A stretch of 64,000 nucleotides of DNA from Tunturibacter gelidoferens (GCF_040358255.1 NZ_CP132938.1:3100001-3164000), one strand, 5' to 3'. Shown: positions 46,701 to 56,243, counted from the stretch's first letter. Notes: generated by a model from the sequence alone, not told the origin. Program-made: numbers and translations.

Positions 46701-47462
46701 GCTGCCGTGGATCGAGTTGGTGCCGCTTCGGGTGATGAGCGAGACCTGCGCGCCGGAAGACCTGCCGGAGTCGGCGTTGGCATTGGTGGTGGTGACGCGG
46801 AACTCTTCGACTGAGTCGCGTGTGGAGCGGAGTGCGCCGTTGAAGGCATAGCCGAAGATCTGGTCGTTGTTATCGACGCCGTCGAGCGTGAGGTTGGATT
46901 GATCCTGACGCGCGCCGTTGACGATGCCGGTGCGGGGATCGGTGTTGAGACCGCCGGTCTGAGCGCCGCTATCGAGTGCGAGGACGCCGGGCTGCAGGGA
47001 GAGCAGGTAGGTGATGTTGTTGGCGAGATAGGGAAGATTCTGGACCTGAGCGCGATCGAAGGCTTTGCCGAGTGTTCCGTCGGTGGTGTTCAGGTCTGCG
47101 AGATTTGTCTCCACACTCACCACTTCGCTGGTTCCGACGGTGAGCTTGATGGGCAGATTCGCAGGGGTGGAGACCAGGAGCTCCACCTTTGTTACCTGCT
47201 CCGAGAAGCCCGGGAAGACCGCCTTCACTTGATACGTTCCGGGCGGGATCTGTTGAAAGCTATATTCGCCTCTTTCGTTGGTCTTGTGGGTCTGCGTGAA
47301 TCCGTTTGAACTCTCCGCGAGAGTGATGTCGACTCCGCCGATTACGCTTCCTTGCGGATCGACTACTACGCCGTGGAGCGAGGTGGTTGCGGTCTGCGAA
47401 TAACCGAATGTTACAAAGGCCAGGAGAAGAAACAGAATCGACGAATGGCGAATACAACGCAT
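43707..47462 (-). CDS. TonB-dependent receptor with carboxypeptidase-like N-domain (second copy type)
   Basis: 1251 residues. The signal peptide ends VTFGYSQ, followed by a carboxypeptidase-regulatory domain (~25-105, SLHGVVVDPQGSVIGGVDIT, GEYSFQQIPPGTYQVKAVFP), a plug (~115-230, GIVNGARQDQSNLTLDGVDN, SSGAQVSLITRSGTNSIHGS) and a barrel ending QMQFSGKYTF (terminal Phe). It imports large ligands with TonB. The sequence is only remotely like the 33579-37109 receptor, so the two have different ligands. The MBL-fold gene is downstream on the same strand. Confidence 0.92.
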   Translation of the reverse strand: MRCIRHSSILFLLLAFVTFGYSQTATTSLHGVVVDPQGSVIGGVDITLAESSNGFTQTHKTNERGEYSFQQIPPGTYQVKAVFPGFSEQVTKVELLVSTPANLPIKLTVGTSEVVSVETNLADLNTTDGTLGKAFDRAQVQNLPYLANNITYLLSLQPGVLALDSGAQTGGLNTDPRTGIVNGARQDQSNLTLDGVDNNDQIFGYAFNGALRSTRDSVEEFRVTTTNANADSGRSSGAQVSLITRSGTNSIHGSAYEYYRDPGTTSNNWFNKQAQLNSGEPNVAAKVLEHTYGASLGLPIKKDKLFFFGAYEGFKQASDVTVGQTVPSTLNGGGLVTGNVTYQACPTSATCQNGTTYKTLTSAEIAQLDGRSSDPTCATTTCFAPSTNAAAIAYFKTFPLSNSNGAGDGYNTGGYNFVSPAPIHQITNIARLDYNLTSRQSLFVRGNLQSDNQVTALQFPGLPPASSAFSNNKGIAAGHIWTINDRMTNNFRYGLTRLGSASRGTGSEPYVAFGAFSTITATTTSTIYALTTNNFVDDFSYTKGRHTIQAGANIYYVSNGQYFDAPLLSYANVSPNLLATAAIANQGGSLDPAAFNCPDCGTVSASFSNFYNNAVISNVGAIETAQTGTEFLVQNNQLVPQGAGIVPTHTFRNLEQEYYVQDQWKATSRLTLTFGLRYVYLGVPYEKNGQQIAPTIPLDTFLADRASAAAAGNAYTDRVAFRAAGSKNGQPDFWTAQKRNFAPRIAFAYTTPDNKTSVRGGFSLAYDHFGSALIDSYQSNPQSLLSLSQVNLATYTNINSNPRFTGYHDVPTIAGATTPLQLPFTPADSAFTFDYSINDKQKTPYAEAFNLTIQHEFAHNLAFTASYVGRLGRHLIQNIDVAMPTNLYDPGSGQNYFQAATAYDKMVDAGIDAGTVPDSGYFHNVFPNFSFNGYVGAQAYYAYFAANRGNETNALFAADTDPTASPSNQSFRFFYPQTSSIYAQSSTGVSNYNALQLSVRQALRYGLEYDVNYSYSKSMDEGSDPERNGTTGSPIINSFSPHQWYGPSDFDVRHNITANYTAPFPFGRGTPFLNGGGILDRIVGGFQLNGVVHYSTGFPFSAVASGNWGTNFAFNSNMVQTGRIPTGGHHYDAVNLEETALKGITSADAHANLRFAYVGESGQRNNFRSDGYLSIDDGLSKSFHTWREQQLRLSVEVFNVINTNRFATVQTDGTSSNFGVYQNSISTGNATPPSSLLLQPRQMQFSGKYTF

Positions 47463-48020
47463 AGAGGGAGACTCCAGAATTAGATTCGACTGACGGATGA
47501 TGGCGCGTTCAGTTCGGCGTAGAACGGCTCAGGGGCGATAACCTGTTGCGTGGACACTTAGAAGGCGGCGGCAGATACACGTTTGCCACTGAAGCTAGTC
47601 AGGGTTTGCAGGACTCAGAATGATGCAGCTTGTGAGGCGGTGTAGAGCGATTATGCACAGGGGTTTTATCGAAATCAATCGAATGAACGTTCAGCTATGC
47701 TCCCAATAAAAGATGCCGATACTGAAGAGTTTGGAATCAAGGCTCATTCAAAATGAGAGCAGTGGTACGCGAGTCTCAAGCCTCCCGGATCCAAGTCGCT
47801 GAAGAGGTTCGATTCCGAGACAGCACAAGCCATCTGCTCCTCGTCAGAGGAACGATTGCATTTCTAACTTTGTGTCATGTCGTAGTCCAGGCCTCTTCTC
47901 TAGACGTTTGAGGCTGGCACTCAGCGACCAGCCGTCTACCTCCCAGGCGATTGAGGAGCTACCAATAGGGTGGAACTGATCCCCTTGGAGAGGCGTCGGC
48001 GGTTCGTGGCGAGCCAAAAC
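47463..48020. other. Intergenic region upstream of the giant receptor
   Basis: 558 bases without a supported gene. A 10-base perfect palindrome TGAACGTTCA (47684-47693) about 220 bases upstream of the receptor start could be an operator. Nothing else was recognised. Confidence 0.35.
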
Positions 48021-48938
48021 TTACTGTCCGTCGTCGTGGGCTTCGGGATCGGGCGAAGGGCGGACGCTCCCTATAGCAAAGGTAAAGAAGGTGTTGCCGG
48101 CACGCGTCAGCGGCATGTCACGACGGGATATGAGCCCTAGGTTCCGCGGGATGTTGACATCTTTTATGGCGACCGTTTGCAGCCGACCTTGATTTAGTTC
48201 GTCAATGACGTTGATGCGTGGTAGAAAGCTGATACCCAAACCCGCTAGAATCAAGCGTTTCAGCAACTCACTCGAATCGACTTCCATGGCGATGCGTCTA
48301 GCTGTCTTGTTCTGAACGAACAAATGGTCGATTAGCTCACGGCGTCGGCCCTCTTTGGGTACGAGAAATCCAAACTTCGCTGCGTCCGACAGTGTCGCGC
48401 ATTTGACCAACGTAAGCGGATGTCCGGCAGGTACTACAAGTACCAGGTTATCCTCGTGAATAATCTCCACATGAAGCCGTGGATCTTTCACGGGCAATGA
48501 GACGATCCCAAACTCCACTTCGCGGTCCAATACCAGTTCAAGCGTCTTGGAGCGTTCGGCACGAACAATGTTGAGCGCAACACGCGGGTATTGCTTCTTG
48601 AACTTGGAGATGAGGAGCGGCAAAACGTAAAGCGCCGTGGAGTCATTCGCGCTAACCGTCAGCGTACCTCGCGGCAGCCGTTCGGTGTCTGCGAGCATGA
48701 GGCTCACATGTTTCAGCCGCGACAGACAATCCTCCGCAAACGGCTCGAAGACTCGGCCGGCAGCTGTGAGCGTCACCTTACCGCCGCCTCGCTCCATAAG
48801 ACGATAGCCGAGATAGGTTTCGAGGGATCTGATTTGGGCAGAGACGGAGGGCTGCGTGACATGTAGTTTCTCCGCGGCCCGTGAAAAACTCTTCTGACGT
48901 GACACTTCAAGAAACGTCTTCAGTTGATCTATATCCAT
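48021..48938 (-). CDS. LysR-family regulator (CbbR-like) of the nitrogen cluster
   Basis: 305 residues. Winged HTH: MDIDQLKTFLEVSRQKSFSR, then AAEKLHVTQPSVSAQIRSLE. The effector domain from ~90 contains VSANDSTALYVLPLLISKF. It is divergent from the peroxidase-like gene and from the region with a T-N11-A box (49052-49074). Because look-alike motifs sit upstream of the transporter and propeller genes 9 kb away, it is a candidate controller of the whole cluster. The effector is unknown. Confidence 0.92.
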   Translation of the reverse strand: MDIDQLKTFLEVSRQKSFSRAAEKLHVTQPSVSAQIRSLETYLGYRLMERGGGKVTLTAAGRVFEPFAEDCLSRLKHVSLMLADTERLPRGTLTVSANDSTALYVLPLLISKFKKQYPRVALNIVRAERSKTLELVLDREVEFGIVSLPVKDPRLHVEIIHEDNLVLVVPAGHPLTLVKCATLSDAAKFGFLVPKEGRRRELIDHLFVQNKTARRIAMEVDSSELLKRLILAGLGISFLPRINVIDELNQGRLQTVAIKDVNIPRNLGLISRRDMPLTRAGNTFFTFAIGSVRPSPDPEAHDDGQ

Positions 48939-49326
48939 TTCGGCCTCGGATCTTCTTCAACAATCTGTTCGGTTTCTAGAGGCGACTTGCGGGCGCGGAG
49001 ATCTTTGTGGCCCATCTGTCGGACTGATTTGTGATCGTGCTGCTTCCTTTAAGGTATAGAGAAAAACCATACCTACAACACAGGATTGGCAATAGACGAT
49101 TTTTTTATGAGAGGCATAAGGAAAATATATAGTGAGTTGGCTGTATCCCTCTTGGGAGCTACACTCCCGTTATCGTCCATGCGAAATGTAGATCTTTTGG
49201 TTTCAGTGGTGCCTTTGGCTGCGTGAAGGATTCAATATCAACGCAAAGGTGTAGGAGGCTGCCCTCCGCTCCGACTCTTTACGACTTGACTAGACCTTCA
49301 CGTATGCACAACTAAGGAGCGATCAG
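48939..49326. other. Divergent regulatory region between LysR and GPx-like genes
   Basis: 388 bases with no gene. It holds an inverted repeat (49052-49074) and a second look-alike GGCATAAGGAAAATATATAG at 49113-49132. The GPx-like gene has AAGGAG seven bases before its GTG. Confidence 0.5.
49052..49074. promoter_or_regulatory. LysR-type operator candidate
   Basis: AGGTAT-AGAGAAAAACC-ATACCT: perfect 6-base inverted arms separated by 11 bases, exactly the T-N11-A spacing. It lies 114 bases upstream of the LysR start codon and is the best candidate for its self-control and for the GPx-like gene. Confidence 0.55.
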
Positions 49327-50061
49327 GTGCTAAATCCGTTAGTGAAGAAGATTTGCGCAGCTTATGCCTGCTCTTTTGTCTTCTTCCTTTTGATCGATGA
49401 GATACCAGCGTTCGGATATCAACCACAAGATGCGGGGCGGGCTACCGGGAATGATGGCAAACAGAAACACCCGTTCAAGGTCGGCGATACCGGGGGCAAG
49501 CCAGCAAAGCCTGATAAGACTGCGTACGACTACAACCTGCCGGGTCCAGATGGGAAGGATGTGCCACTCTCGAGCTTCAAGGGTAAATACATTTTGGTTG
49601 TGAATCTAGGTCGCAAATCGGAGTACCACGCTCAACTTCCAGCCTTGATCAAGGATGCGGAGACTTTCAAAGATAAGGGTCTTGTGATTCTTGGAGTTCC
49701 ATCAAACGATTTCGGTGCGGCTGAGCCAGGTTCCGACGCGGAGATCCAGAAAGCCTATGCCGATGCCAAGGTTTCCTTCCCTGTGATGGCGGTTTCGAAG
49801 TTGAGCGGTGACGCAGAGATTCCTTTCTACCTCTACTTGACGAAGAGCAAAGGCGCTCCCGCCGGAGGCCCTGTCCATTGGAACTACACCAAGTTCTTTA
49901 TCGACAAGGACGGCAGGATCATCGCGCGACTTGACCCGGACGTTACGCCGGACTCCCCCCAGATGATCTCAACGATTGGGCAGGTCCTCGAAGGAAGGTA
50001 CAAGCCGAAGAAGGAAGGCGGAAAAGAGGTTGCGGCTGGGGACGATGATGATAGTGAGTAG
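49327..50061 (+). CDS. Glutathione-peroxidase-fold protein without the catalytic cysteine
   Basis: 244 residues, exported by an N-terminal hydrophobic stretch (AAYACSFVFFLLI). The family core is evident: YILVVNLGRKSEYHAQLPAL, DKGLVILGVPSNDFGAAEPG SDAEI, and WNYTKFFIDKDGRIIARLDP. In active enzymes the first block reads NVASKCG; here Cys is Ser98, and the Gln of the tetrad (N-Q-F-G) is Asp128, while Trp185 and Asn186 remain. It is therefore probably not a normal peroxidase. It ends in an acidic tail. The start is GTG at 49327 after AAGGAG. Confidence 0.8.
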   Translation: MLNPLVKKICAAYACSFVFFLLIDEIPAFGYQPQDAGRATGNDGKQKHPFKVGDTGGKPAKPDKTAYDYNLPGPDGKDVPLSSFKGKYILVVNLGRKSEYHAQLPALIKDAETFKDKGLVILGVPSNDFGAAEPGSDAEIQKAYADAKVSFPVMAVSKLSGDAEIPFYLYLTKSKGAPAGGPVHWNYTKFFIDKDGRIIARLDPDVTPDSPQMISTIGQVLEGRYKPKKEGGKEVAAGDDDDSE

Positions 50062-50097
50062 TCCACAGCGGATCTTTCCCGCTGTTTAGAGCTATGA

Positions 50098-51897
50098 CTA
50101 TTTCAAGCTTTGCAGATACCGACGCCATCCGCCAAACTCCGTGATGTCAAGAGCTCCTTCGACGCCCGTTGGCTCGACGAGAAAGCCCTTTACCAGAGCG
50201 CCGTCTTCTAATTGAAGCGTACCGATTGCGAGTGGCTGCGGAACTCCTTCGACGAAGGTGCCGGCTGTGTCTGCAGGGAGAGCCCATACCTCGATCTCTA
50301 TGCCCGGCCCCTGGAAGCCGGGGATACGGACGAGACCAGGCTTGGGAGGGGTTGTATTCTTCAGGGCGTAAAACTTGTACTGCGTGCCTGTTCTGCATGT
50401 TCTGACTAGTCTGCCGCCCCGCTGTGTTAACTGCCAGTTCAGGGGTTGTCCGGAGAGATGTGCCCCAACGACTGCCATGAGCAGACAACCATGCGGCGGC
50501 TGCGATGCGGCAAGTGCGGGAGCGTCCGCGAGACTGCGACCGGATCCTCCCAGCGTCTTCGCCAGCTTGCGGTGCAGTTTGTCGGCGATCGGAAGCAAGG
50601 CGGTTTCAGTGAACGCTTGTCCGATCAGGCTTACTCCGAAGGGCAGCCCATCCGGTCGCATACCCGCGGGGAGTGCGACTGCTGCCAGGTCCAACAGATT
50701 TACAAAGTTTGTGTACTGGCCAAGGATGCTATTTCGCTCGATGGGCTTTTCTGCGACCTCCTCGATCGTGAAGGTCTTTGGCGCGGTCGGGAGGAGCATC
50801 AAGTCCATGGTGCTCCAGAGGGGCTTGATTGCGAGCTTGAGCGTCTCCAATGCGTATACGGCTTCGAAGGTATCGACCGCGGAGTAGTTTGCTGCTCCCG
50901 AGATGATCTTTGCGACGGTTGGGTCCATCTCGTCTCTATGTGCGCCTATAAATGTCGAGATGGCTGCGTACCGTTCTGCGACCCAAGGACCTTTGTAGAG
51001 TAATTGCGCCACCTGAAGAAACGGCGTGAGGTCAAACTCGACCGGGTTGCCTCCTAGGGCTTCGAGTGCCTCAGCCGCGGCTTTGTAGAGTTGCGGATTG
51101 TACTGGTCGCCATAGAACTCGAGTGTCGCGGCGGCGGGGACGCCGAAGCGGAAGCTAGACGTCGCCGCCCACGGGGAAGCTCCATCCCCAGTGTCAGGTG
51201 CTCGGGAGTATGGATCTTGATCGTCGTAGGCACCGGCCACGGTTAGCACCAACGCTGCATCGAGTGCGGTTTCCGCAAACACCGAGACGCAATCGAGGGT
51301 GCGACACGCAGGCACCACACCATGCGTACTGACCACGCCCCGCGTCGGCTTCAGCCCGATGATGTTGTTGAACATGGCCGGCACGCGACCTGACCCTGCG
51401 GTATCGGTTCCTAGCGAGAAAGAGACAAGTCCACTAGCCACTGCGACGGCCGAGCCAGCACTCGAGCCACCCGAGATGTAGCGTTTGTCGAAGACGCTTG
51501 AGCAGATGCCGTAAGGGGTTCTCGTGCCAACCAGACCGGTGGCGAACTGATCCATGTTCGTCTTGCCGATCAGGATCGCGCCTGCTTGTTGGAGCAAGGA
51601 GACGACCGTTGCAGATTCTGCCGCGAGGTACGAATACGCTGGACAGGCAGCCGTCGTTGCCATGCCTGCTACGTCGATGTTGTCTTTGACTGCAAAGGGA
51701 ATTCCGTAGAGCGGCAGCTTGCTTCTGTCTTCCGCAGGCAATGCCTTCGCATGTGCCAAGGCCTTCTCTCGAGGAACGATCGAGATCCAAACGGGCTGCA
51801 GACCCTCGGCCTCGATTCGGCTGTAGATCGCCTCGACTACTTTTTCGGGACTTTCGTCTCTCATTGCGTACGCTGCATGAAGAGCTGCAATGTTCAT
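50098..51897 (-). CDS. atzF: Allophanate hydrolase
   Basis: Amidase-signature enzyme that splits allophanate to ammonia and CO2, the last step of the pathway. 599 residues from the ATG at 51897, which has AGGAG four bases upstream (frame open to 51990). Catalytic motifs: GIPFAVKDNIDVAGM (Lys), YISGGSSAGSAVAVASGLVS and GTDTAGSGRVPAMFNNIIGL (Ser-Ser). The C-terminal ~130 residues form the extra domain of AtzF (PHGCLLMAVVGAHLSGQPLN, KNTTPPKPGLVRIPGFQGPG). It starts 17 bases after the carboxylase stop and is the last gene of the operon. Confidence 0.95.
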   Translation of the reverse strand: MNIAALHAAYAMRDESPEKVVEAIYSRIEAEGLQPVWISIVPREKALAHAKALPAEDRSKLPLYGIPFAVKDNIDVAGMATTAACPAYSYLAAESATVVSLLQQAGAILIGKTNMDQFATGLVGTRTPYGICSSVFDKRYISGGSSAGSAVAVASGLVSFSLGTDTAGSGRVPAMFNNIIGLKPTRGVVSTHGVVPACRTLDCVSVFAETALDAALVLTVAGAYDDQDPYSRAPDTGDGASPWAATSSFRFGVPAAATLEFYGDQYNPQLYKAAAEALEALGGNPVEFDLTPFLQVAQLLYKGPWVAERYAAISTFIGAHRDEMDPTVAKIISGAANYSAVDTFEAVYALETLKLAIKPLWSTMDLMLLPTAPKTFTIEEVAEKPIERNSILGQYTNFVNLLDLAAVALPAGMRPDGLPFGVSLIGQAFTETALLPIADKLHRKLAKTLGGSGRSLADAPALAASQPPHGCLLMAVVGAHLSGQPLNWQLTQRGGRLVRTCRTGTQYKFYALKNTTPPKPGLVRIPGFQGPGIEIEVWALPADTAGTFVEGVPQPLAIGTLQLEDGALVKGFLVEPTGVEGALDITEFGGWRRYLQSLK

Positions 51898-51914
51898 TGT
51901 TCTCCTGCGGTGTC

Positions 51915-54900
51915 TTATAAAGCTATGGGCTGCGTGGGACGCACCGAGAGCAGAAGCTGGCCCGCCTGAACCAATGCTCCCTGTGCGCAATATATCTCTT
52001 CGATTGTGCCGTCTATATGGGAGGACACGGCGATCTCGGTCTTCATGGCATCGAGTACGATAAGCTTTTTTCCGTCCGTCACCGTCTGGCCTTTGTCGAC
52101 CACGATTTGAAAGACGCTGGCGGTCACTGGCGATGCGATGCCCTCGCAGCCGTCGGCTACCACTACGGTCGTTTCTTCTTCGGGCTCAGTCTCTGGTTCG
52201 GCGACGGTCATCAGTCCGGACTGCTGCCAGCGTTCGCGCTCAGCGTTGAAGGATTCCTTCTGATGCTTCTTGAAGGCTGCAGCCTCTACGCTGATGGAGT
52301 CCAAAAACTTTTGATACTCCTTGAGGTTGAAGGTGGTCTCCTCGACGCGTAGTTCGTATTGTCCGTGGGGAAACTTCTCCCGTGCTTCGAGAAGCTCCTC
52401 GGCGCTGACCGGATAGAAGCGTATCTGATCGAAGAAGCGAAGAGACCATGGAGTTCCAGGCGCAAACGCAGGTGTCGATTTCCACGTATTCCACACCTGA
52501 ATTGTCCTGCCGACTAGCTGATAGCCACCTGGACCTTCCATGCCATAGACACACATGTAGGCGCCGCCGATGCCGACTGCGTTTTCTGGCGTCCAGGTGC
52601 GGGCGGGATTGTATTTGGTCGTGACCAGTCGGTGGCGCGGATCGACCGGTGTCGCCACTGGGGCACCCAGGTAGACGTCGCCGAGACCCAAGACCAGATA
52701 GCTCGCCGCATGCACGATGCGATAGACCTCATCGATTGATTCGAGACCGTTGATGCGGCGGATGAACTCTATGTTCGAGGGGCACCAGGGCGCGTCAGGC
52801 CGAACCGCCTGCATGTACTTCTGCTGTGCAAGCTTTGCCTGCGGGTCGTCCCAAGACAGAGGGAGATGAACAATCCGAGACGGCACCGTGATGTCGCTTA
52901 GCTCTGGCATGGTGCGGTCGATTTTATCGAGCAGTTCGATGAGCTTCGCGCGTGCTACTTTGCGGCTGTCGTAGTGGATGTGCAGTGAGCGAACGCCGGG
53001 TGTGATGTCGATGATGCCAGCGAGGTTAGCTGCGCGTAGATTCTGTTCCAGGATGTGGACGCGAAACCTGAGATAAAGGTCGAGCTCGAGTTTCCCGTAC
53101 TCCACCAGAAGGTACTTGTCACCGTCCGTACGAAAGACCATCTTCTGTGGGCGGTCGACAAACGCTGCGATCACCGCGGGTTCAGGTAAAGAAGCGCTGG
53201 GAAGGGAAGGGGGCGCGGTGGAAAAGTTCTCGAGGAAGGCATCCTGGGCGCGTTCCATCGCTTCAGCCTCGGCGAGCGTGATACGCCTGAAGCGGATCAG
53301 GTCGCCTGCCTTGAGTTGGCCTAACTTCCAAAGCTCAGCCTGAACGATGGTTGCAGGACATACGAATCCACCGAGGCTTGGACCATCGGGGCCAAGCAGG
53401 ATTGGCATATCTCCAGTGAAGTCGATTGTGCCGATCGCGTAGGCATTGTCGTGGATGTTCGAGGGATGAAGGCCAGCTTCGCCGCCATCGGGTCGAGCCC
53501 ACTTTGGTTTTGGGCCTACGAGGCGTACACCGGTGCGATCGCTTTGGTAGTGGACCTTCCAGTGGGTGGTAAAGAGCGTTTCGATGTCTTCTTCGGTGAA
53601 GAAGTCGGGGGCCGCGTGCGGGCCAAAGAGTACGCCGATCTCCCAGGTTCGGGTCAGCGTCGGGATGAACAACGCCGGAAGGTGTGCGGGAGTCTGGAGT
53701 TTTACGGTGGAGTCTTTGGCGGCTGTAACCAAGTGCACTACGTCGCCTGATCGTAAGGCACGTCCTGCATGTCCGCCGAACCCACCCAGCAGAAAGGTGC
53801 TTCTGCTTCCCAAATAAGGTTGCGTGTCGATACCGCCTTGCAGTGCGAGGTACGAACGGATTCCTTCCTTCGATGATGCCCCCAGAGAGAGGACGCTGCC
53901 TGCTTTTACTTCAATGGCCGTCCAGCGGTTTATCGGGCTGCCGTTCAGCTTTGCGCCCATGTCGGCGCCCGTGAGGGAGATCAGTGCGTCGGAGTGGAAG
54001 CGGATACGTCCGCCCATCGTCGCGAATTCGATTGCTGCAGCGCCTTCGTTGTTACCGACCAGGCGGTTTGCGATGCGAAACGATTGGTGGTCCATTGGTC
54101 CCGAAGGTGGGACGCCGATGTTCCAGTAGCCTGTCCGTCCGGGGTAGTCCTGGATCGTTGTCTGGGTCCCGCCGTCGAGGATCTCAATTGAATTTCGCGT
54201 AACCGCAAAGTTGCTTAAAAATGATGTTGTAACTTTTCCAGATACAAATTCTGGAGATGCCGCGATCTCGCGCAGATACCGCAAGTTCGTCTCGGTGCCG
54301 TCGATAGAGCTTGCGTCAAGCGCGGCGCCGAGCTTCGCGAGTGCCTCAGTGCGATCTTTGCCGGTGACGATGATCTTTGCGATCATCGGATCGTAGTAGG
54401 GCGTGATGGTCGAGCCTGATTCGATCCACGTTTCTACTCGAGCCAGCTCAGTGCCGGGGAAGTTTACGAGGGTTAGCTTGCCTGGCGAGGGCTGAAAATT
54501 TTGCGCGGGATCTTCTGCGTACACGCGGGCTTCGATGGAAGCGCCGACCGGTCTGATAGTGAACGAGTCCAGAGGGGCGAGGTCCCCGGATGCCTGTAGC
54601 ACCATCCACTCTACGAGGTCGATGCCAGTCACCTGCTCAGTTACTCCATGTTCGACTTGCAGCCGCGTGTTCACTTCAAGGAAATAGAATTCGCCGGTAT
54701 CGTCGTCGTAGATGAATTCGACTGTGCCCGCTGACGCATAGTTCACTGCCTTGCCCAGCAGAATTGCCGAGGCGCACAGTTTTTCGCGGGTGGCGTCGGT
54801 CAGTCCCGGCGCGGGTGTTTCTTCCAGGACCTTTTGGTGGCGGCGCTGGGCCGAGCAGTCGCGTTCCCCCAGAGCGATCACCTGGCCTTTGCCATCGCCG

Positions 54901-55538
54901 AAGATCTGTACCTCGATGTGGCGGGCTTTAGCGACGTACCTCTCAAGGTAGACTCCGCTATCACCGAAGTTTGCGCGGCTAAGACGTAGGACGGAGTTGT
55001 ATGTTTCGCTTAGCTGTTGGGCCGAGAGGCAGAACCGCATTCCGATACCGCCTCCTCCGCCCGAACTTTTCAACATGACGGGATACGTGAGCCTTTCCGC
55101 CTGGGCTAATGCGTCGTCCAGGCCGAAGAGCAGACCAGTGCCTGGCAGGAGAGGAACTCCGCAGTGCTTCGCTGTTTCCCGAGCGGTGTGCTTCAGTGCA
55201 AATGCTTCAATATGTTCCGGTTCGGGCCCGATGAATGAAATTCCCTGGGCTGTGCACGCTCGCGCAAACTGCACATTCTCGCTGAGAAATCCATAGCCGG
55301 GATGAATCGCGTCCGCTCCAGTCTGCTTTGCCGCGTCGAGGATTTTCTCGAAGGACAGGTAGCTCTGTGCCGCTGGTGCAGGTCCGATCGCAATGGCCTC
55401 GTCGGCTTCAAACACATGCAGGGAGTTGGAGTCTGCGGCGGAATAAACCGCAACCGACATGATTTCCATTCTTCGCAAAGTGCGCTCGATGCGGCAGGCG
55501 ATCGCACCGCGGTTCGCAATCAAAACCTTCTTAAACAT
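51915..55538 (-). CDS. Biotin-dependent urea/guanidine carboxylase
   Basis: 1207 residues in one chain: biotin carboxylase (~1-450, KVLIANRGAIACRIERTLRR, SSGGGGGIGMRFCLSAQQL, FIYDDDTGEFYFLEVNTRLQ), a carboxyltransferase with the allophanate-hydrolase-subunit-like halves (~460-1070, QDYPGRTGYWNIGVPPSGPM, LGGFVCPATIVQAELWKLGQ), and a C-terminal biotinyl domain whose biotin lysine is in VLDAMKTEIAVSS (about residue 1166). It carboxylates urea or, as in clusters with paired DUF1989 proteins, guanidine. Whether the key Asp/Asn position favours guanidine needs an alignment. Confidence 0.94.
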   Translation of the reverse strand: MFKKVLIANRGAIACRIERTLRRMEIMSVAVYSAADSNSLHVFEADEAIAIGPAPAAQSYLSFEKILDAAKQTGADAIHPGYGFLSENVQFARACTAQGISFIGPEPEHIEAFALKHTARETAKHCGVPLLPGTGLLFGLDDALAQAERLTYPVMLKSSGGGGGIGMRFCLSAQQLSETYNSVLRLSRANFGDSGVYLERYVAKARHIEVQIFGDGKGQVIALGERDCSAQRRHQKVLEETPAPGLTDATREKLCASAILLGKAVNYASAGTVEFIYDDDTGEFYFLEVNTRLQVEHGVTEQVTGIDLVEWMVLQASGDLAPLDSFTIRPVGASIEARVYAEDPAQNFQPSPGKLTLVNFPGTELARVETWIESGSTITPYYDPMIAKIIVTGKDRTEALAKLGAALDASSIDGTETNLRYLREIAASPEFVSGKVTTSFLSNFAVTRNSIEILDGGTQTTIQDYPGRTGYWNIGVPPSGPMDHQSFRIANRLVGNNEGAAAIEFATMGGRIRFHSDALISLTGADMGAKLNGSPINRWTAIEVKAGSVLSLGASSKEGIRSYLALQGGIDTQPYLGSRSTFLLGGFGGHAGRALRSGDVVHLVTAAKDSTVKLQTPAHLPALFIPTLTRTWEIGVLFGPHAAPDFFTEEDIETLFTTHWKVHYQSDRTGVRLVGPKPKWARPDGGEAGLHPSNIHDNAYAIGTIDFTGDMPILLGPDGPSLGGFVCPATIVQAELWKLGQLKAGDLIRFRRITLAEAEAMERAQDAFLENFSTAPPSLPSASLPEPAVIAAFVDRPQKMVFRTDGDKYLLVEYGKLELDLYLRFRVHILEQNLRAANLAGIIDITPGVRSLHIHYDSRKVARAKLIELLDKIDRTMPELSDITVPSRIVHLPLSWDDPQAKLAQQKYMQAVRPDAPWCPSNIEFIRRINGLESIDEVYRIVHAASYLVLGLGDVYLGAPVATPVDPRHRLVTTKYNPARTWTPENAVGIGGAYMCVYGMEGPGGYQLVGRTIQVWNTWKSTPAFAPGTPWSLRFFDQIRFYPVSAEELLEAREKFPHGQYELRVEETTFNLKEYQKFLDSISVEAAAFKKHQKESFNAERERWQQSGLMTVAEPETEPEEETTVVVADGCEGIASPVTASVFQIVVDKGQTVTDGKKLIVLDAMKTEIAVSSHIDGTIEEIYCAQGALVQAGQLLLSVRPTQPIAL

Positions 55539-55553
55539 CCCACTCCTCTAGTT

Positions 55554-56243
55554 TTACTTTTGATCCATAGATTCATTGGTCGCGGCGTCCCATATCAACA
55601 ACCTTACCGGCGTGGGGTTATACGCATTACACGGATTGTTCAACTGGGGACAGTTCGAGATGACGATAAGAGTATCCGTCTCTGCCTGCAGTTCTACATA
55701 CTTGCCGGCGTTGGAAACCCCATCTTCGAAGGTTAACTTGCCTGAAGTAGTTACGGGTACGTTCATGAAGAAGTTGATATTTGCGGTGAGATCCCGCTTC
55801 CCAAAATCGCGCCCGGTCTTATCCGACCATTGGATCGCGCCTTTCAGGAAGCTTTGGCGGCATGCATGCATGGAGCGCTTTTCGATCGCATACCGGACCA
55901 TGTTGCTCTCTGCAGAGCAGGCTCCGCCCAGCGTATCGTGCCGACCGCAGGTATCGGCCACAATCGTCAGGAGCACATTACGAGCGGTTGAGATCAATTT
56001 CGTTCCGGTCGTCAGATAGATGTTGCCTTGCGCGCGGATTGTGTCCTGCGCGCTATAGCGGTCAGCATAGTCATGCGCGTTGTAGAACAGCGTATCCACT
56101 GCCTGGTTGCCTTCGATGTCAACGATACGAACGAATTGGCCACGCTTGATCTCGTGGACAAATGAGGCCCCAGCCTCGATATCCACCATAAAGATGGCCT
56201 CTGTCGGAGTTCGTGGGCTTCTCGTTATCACTGCTTCTGTCAT
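55554..56243 (-). CDS. DUF1989 protein, second subunit type (UAAP2/CgdA-B family)
   Basis: 229 residues from the ATG at 56243 (a TTG two codons earlier is also possible). Family features: [40 protein letters not shown], the cysteine in [20 protein letters not shown] and [17 protein letters not shown]. These proteins were long called urea carboxylase-associated proteins and are now linked to carboxyguanidine deiminase, where both subunit types are required. It ends 15 bases before the carboxylase gene. Confidence 0.9.
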   Translation of the reverse strand: MTEAVITRSPRTPTEAIFMVDIEAGASFVHEIKRGQFVRIVDIEGNQAVDTLFYNAHDYADRYSAQDTIRAQGNIYLTTGTKLISTARNVLLTIVADTCGRHDTLGGACSAESNMVRYAIEKRSMHACRQSFLKGAIQWSDKTGRDFGKRDLTANINFFMNVPVTTSGKLTFEDGVSNAGKYVELQAETDTLIVISNCPQLNNPCNAYNPTPVRLLIWDAATNESMDQK

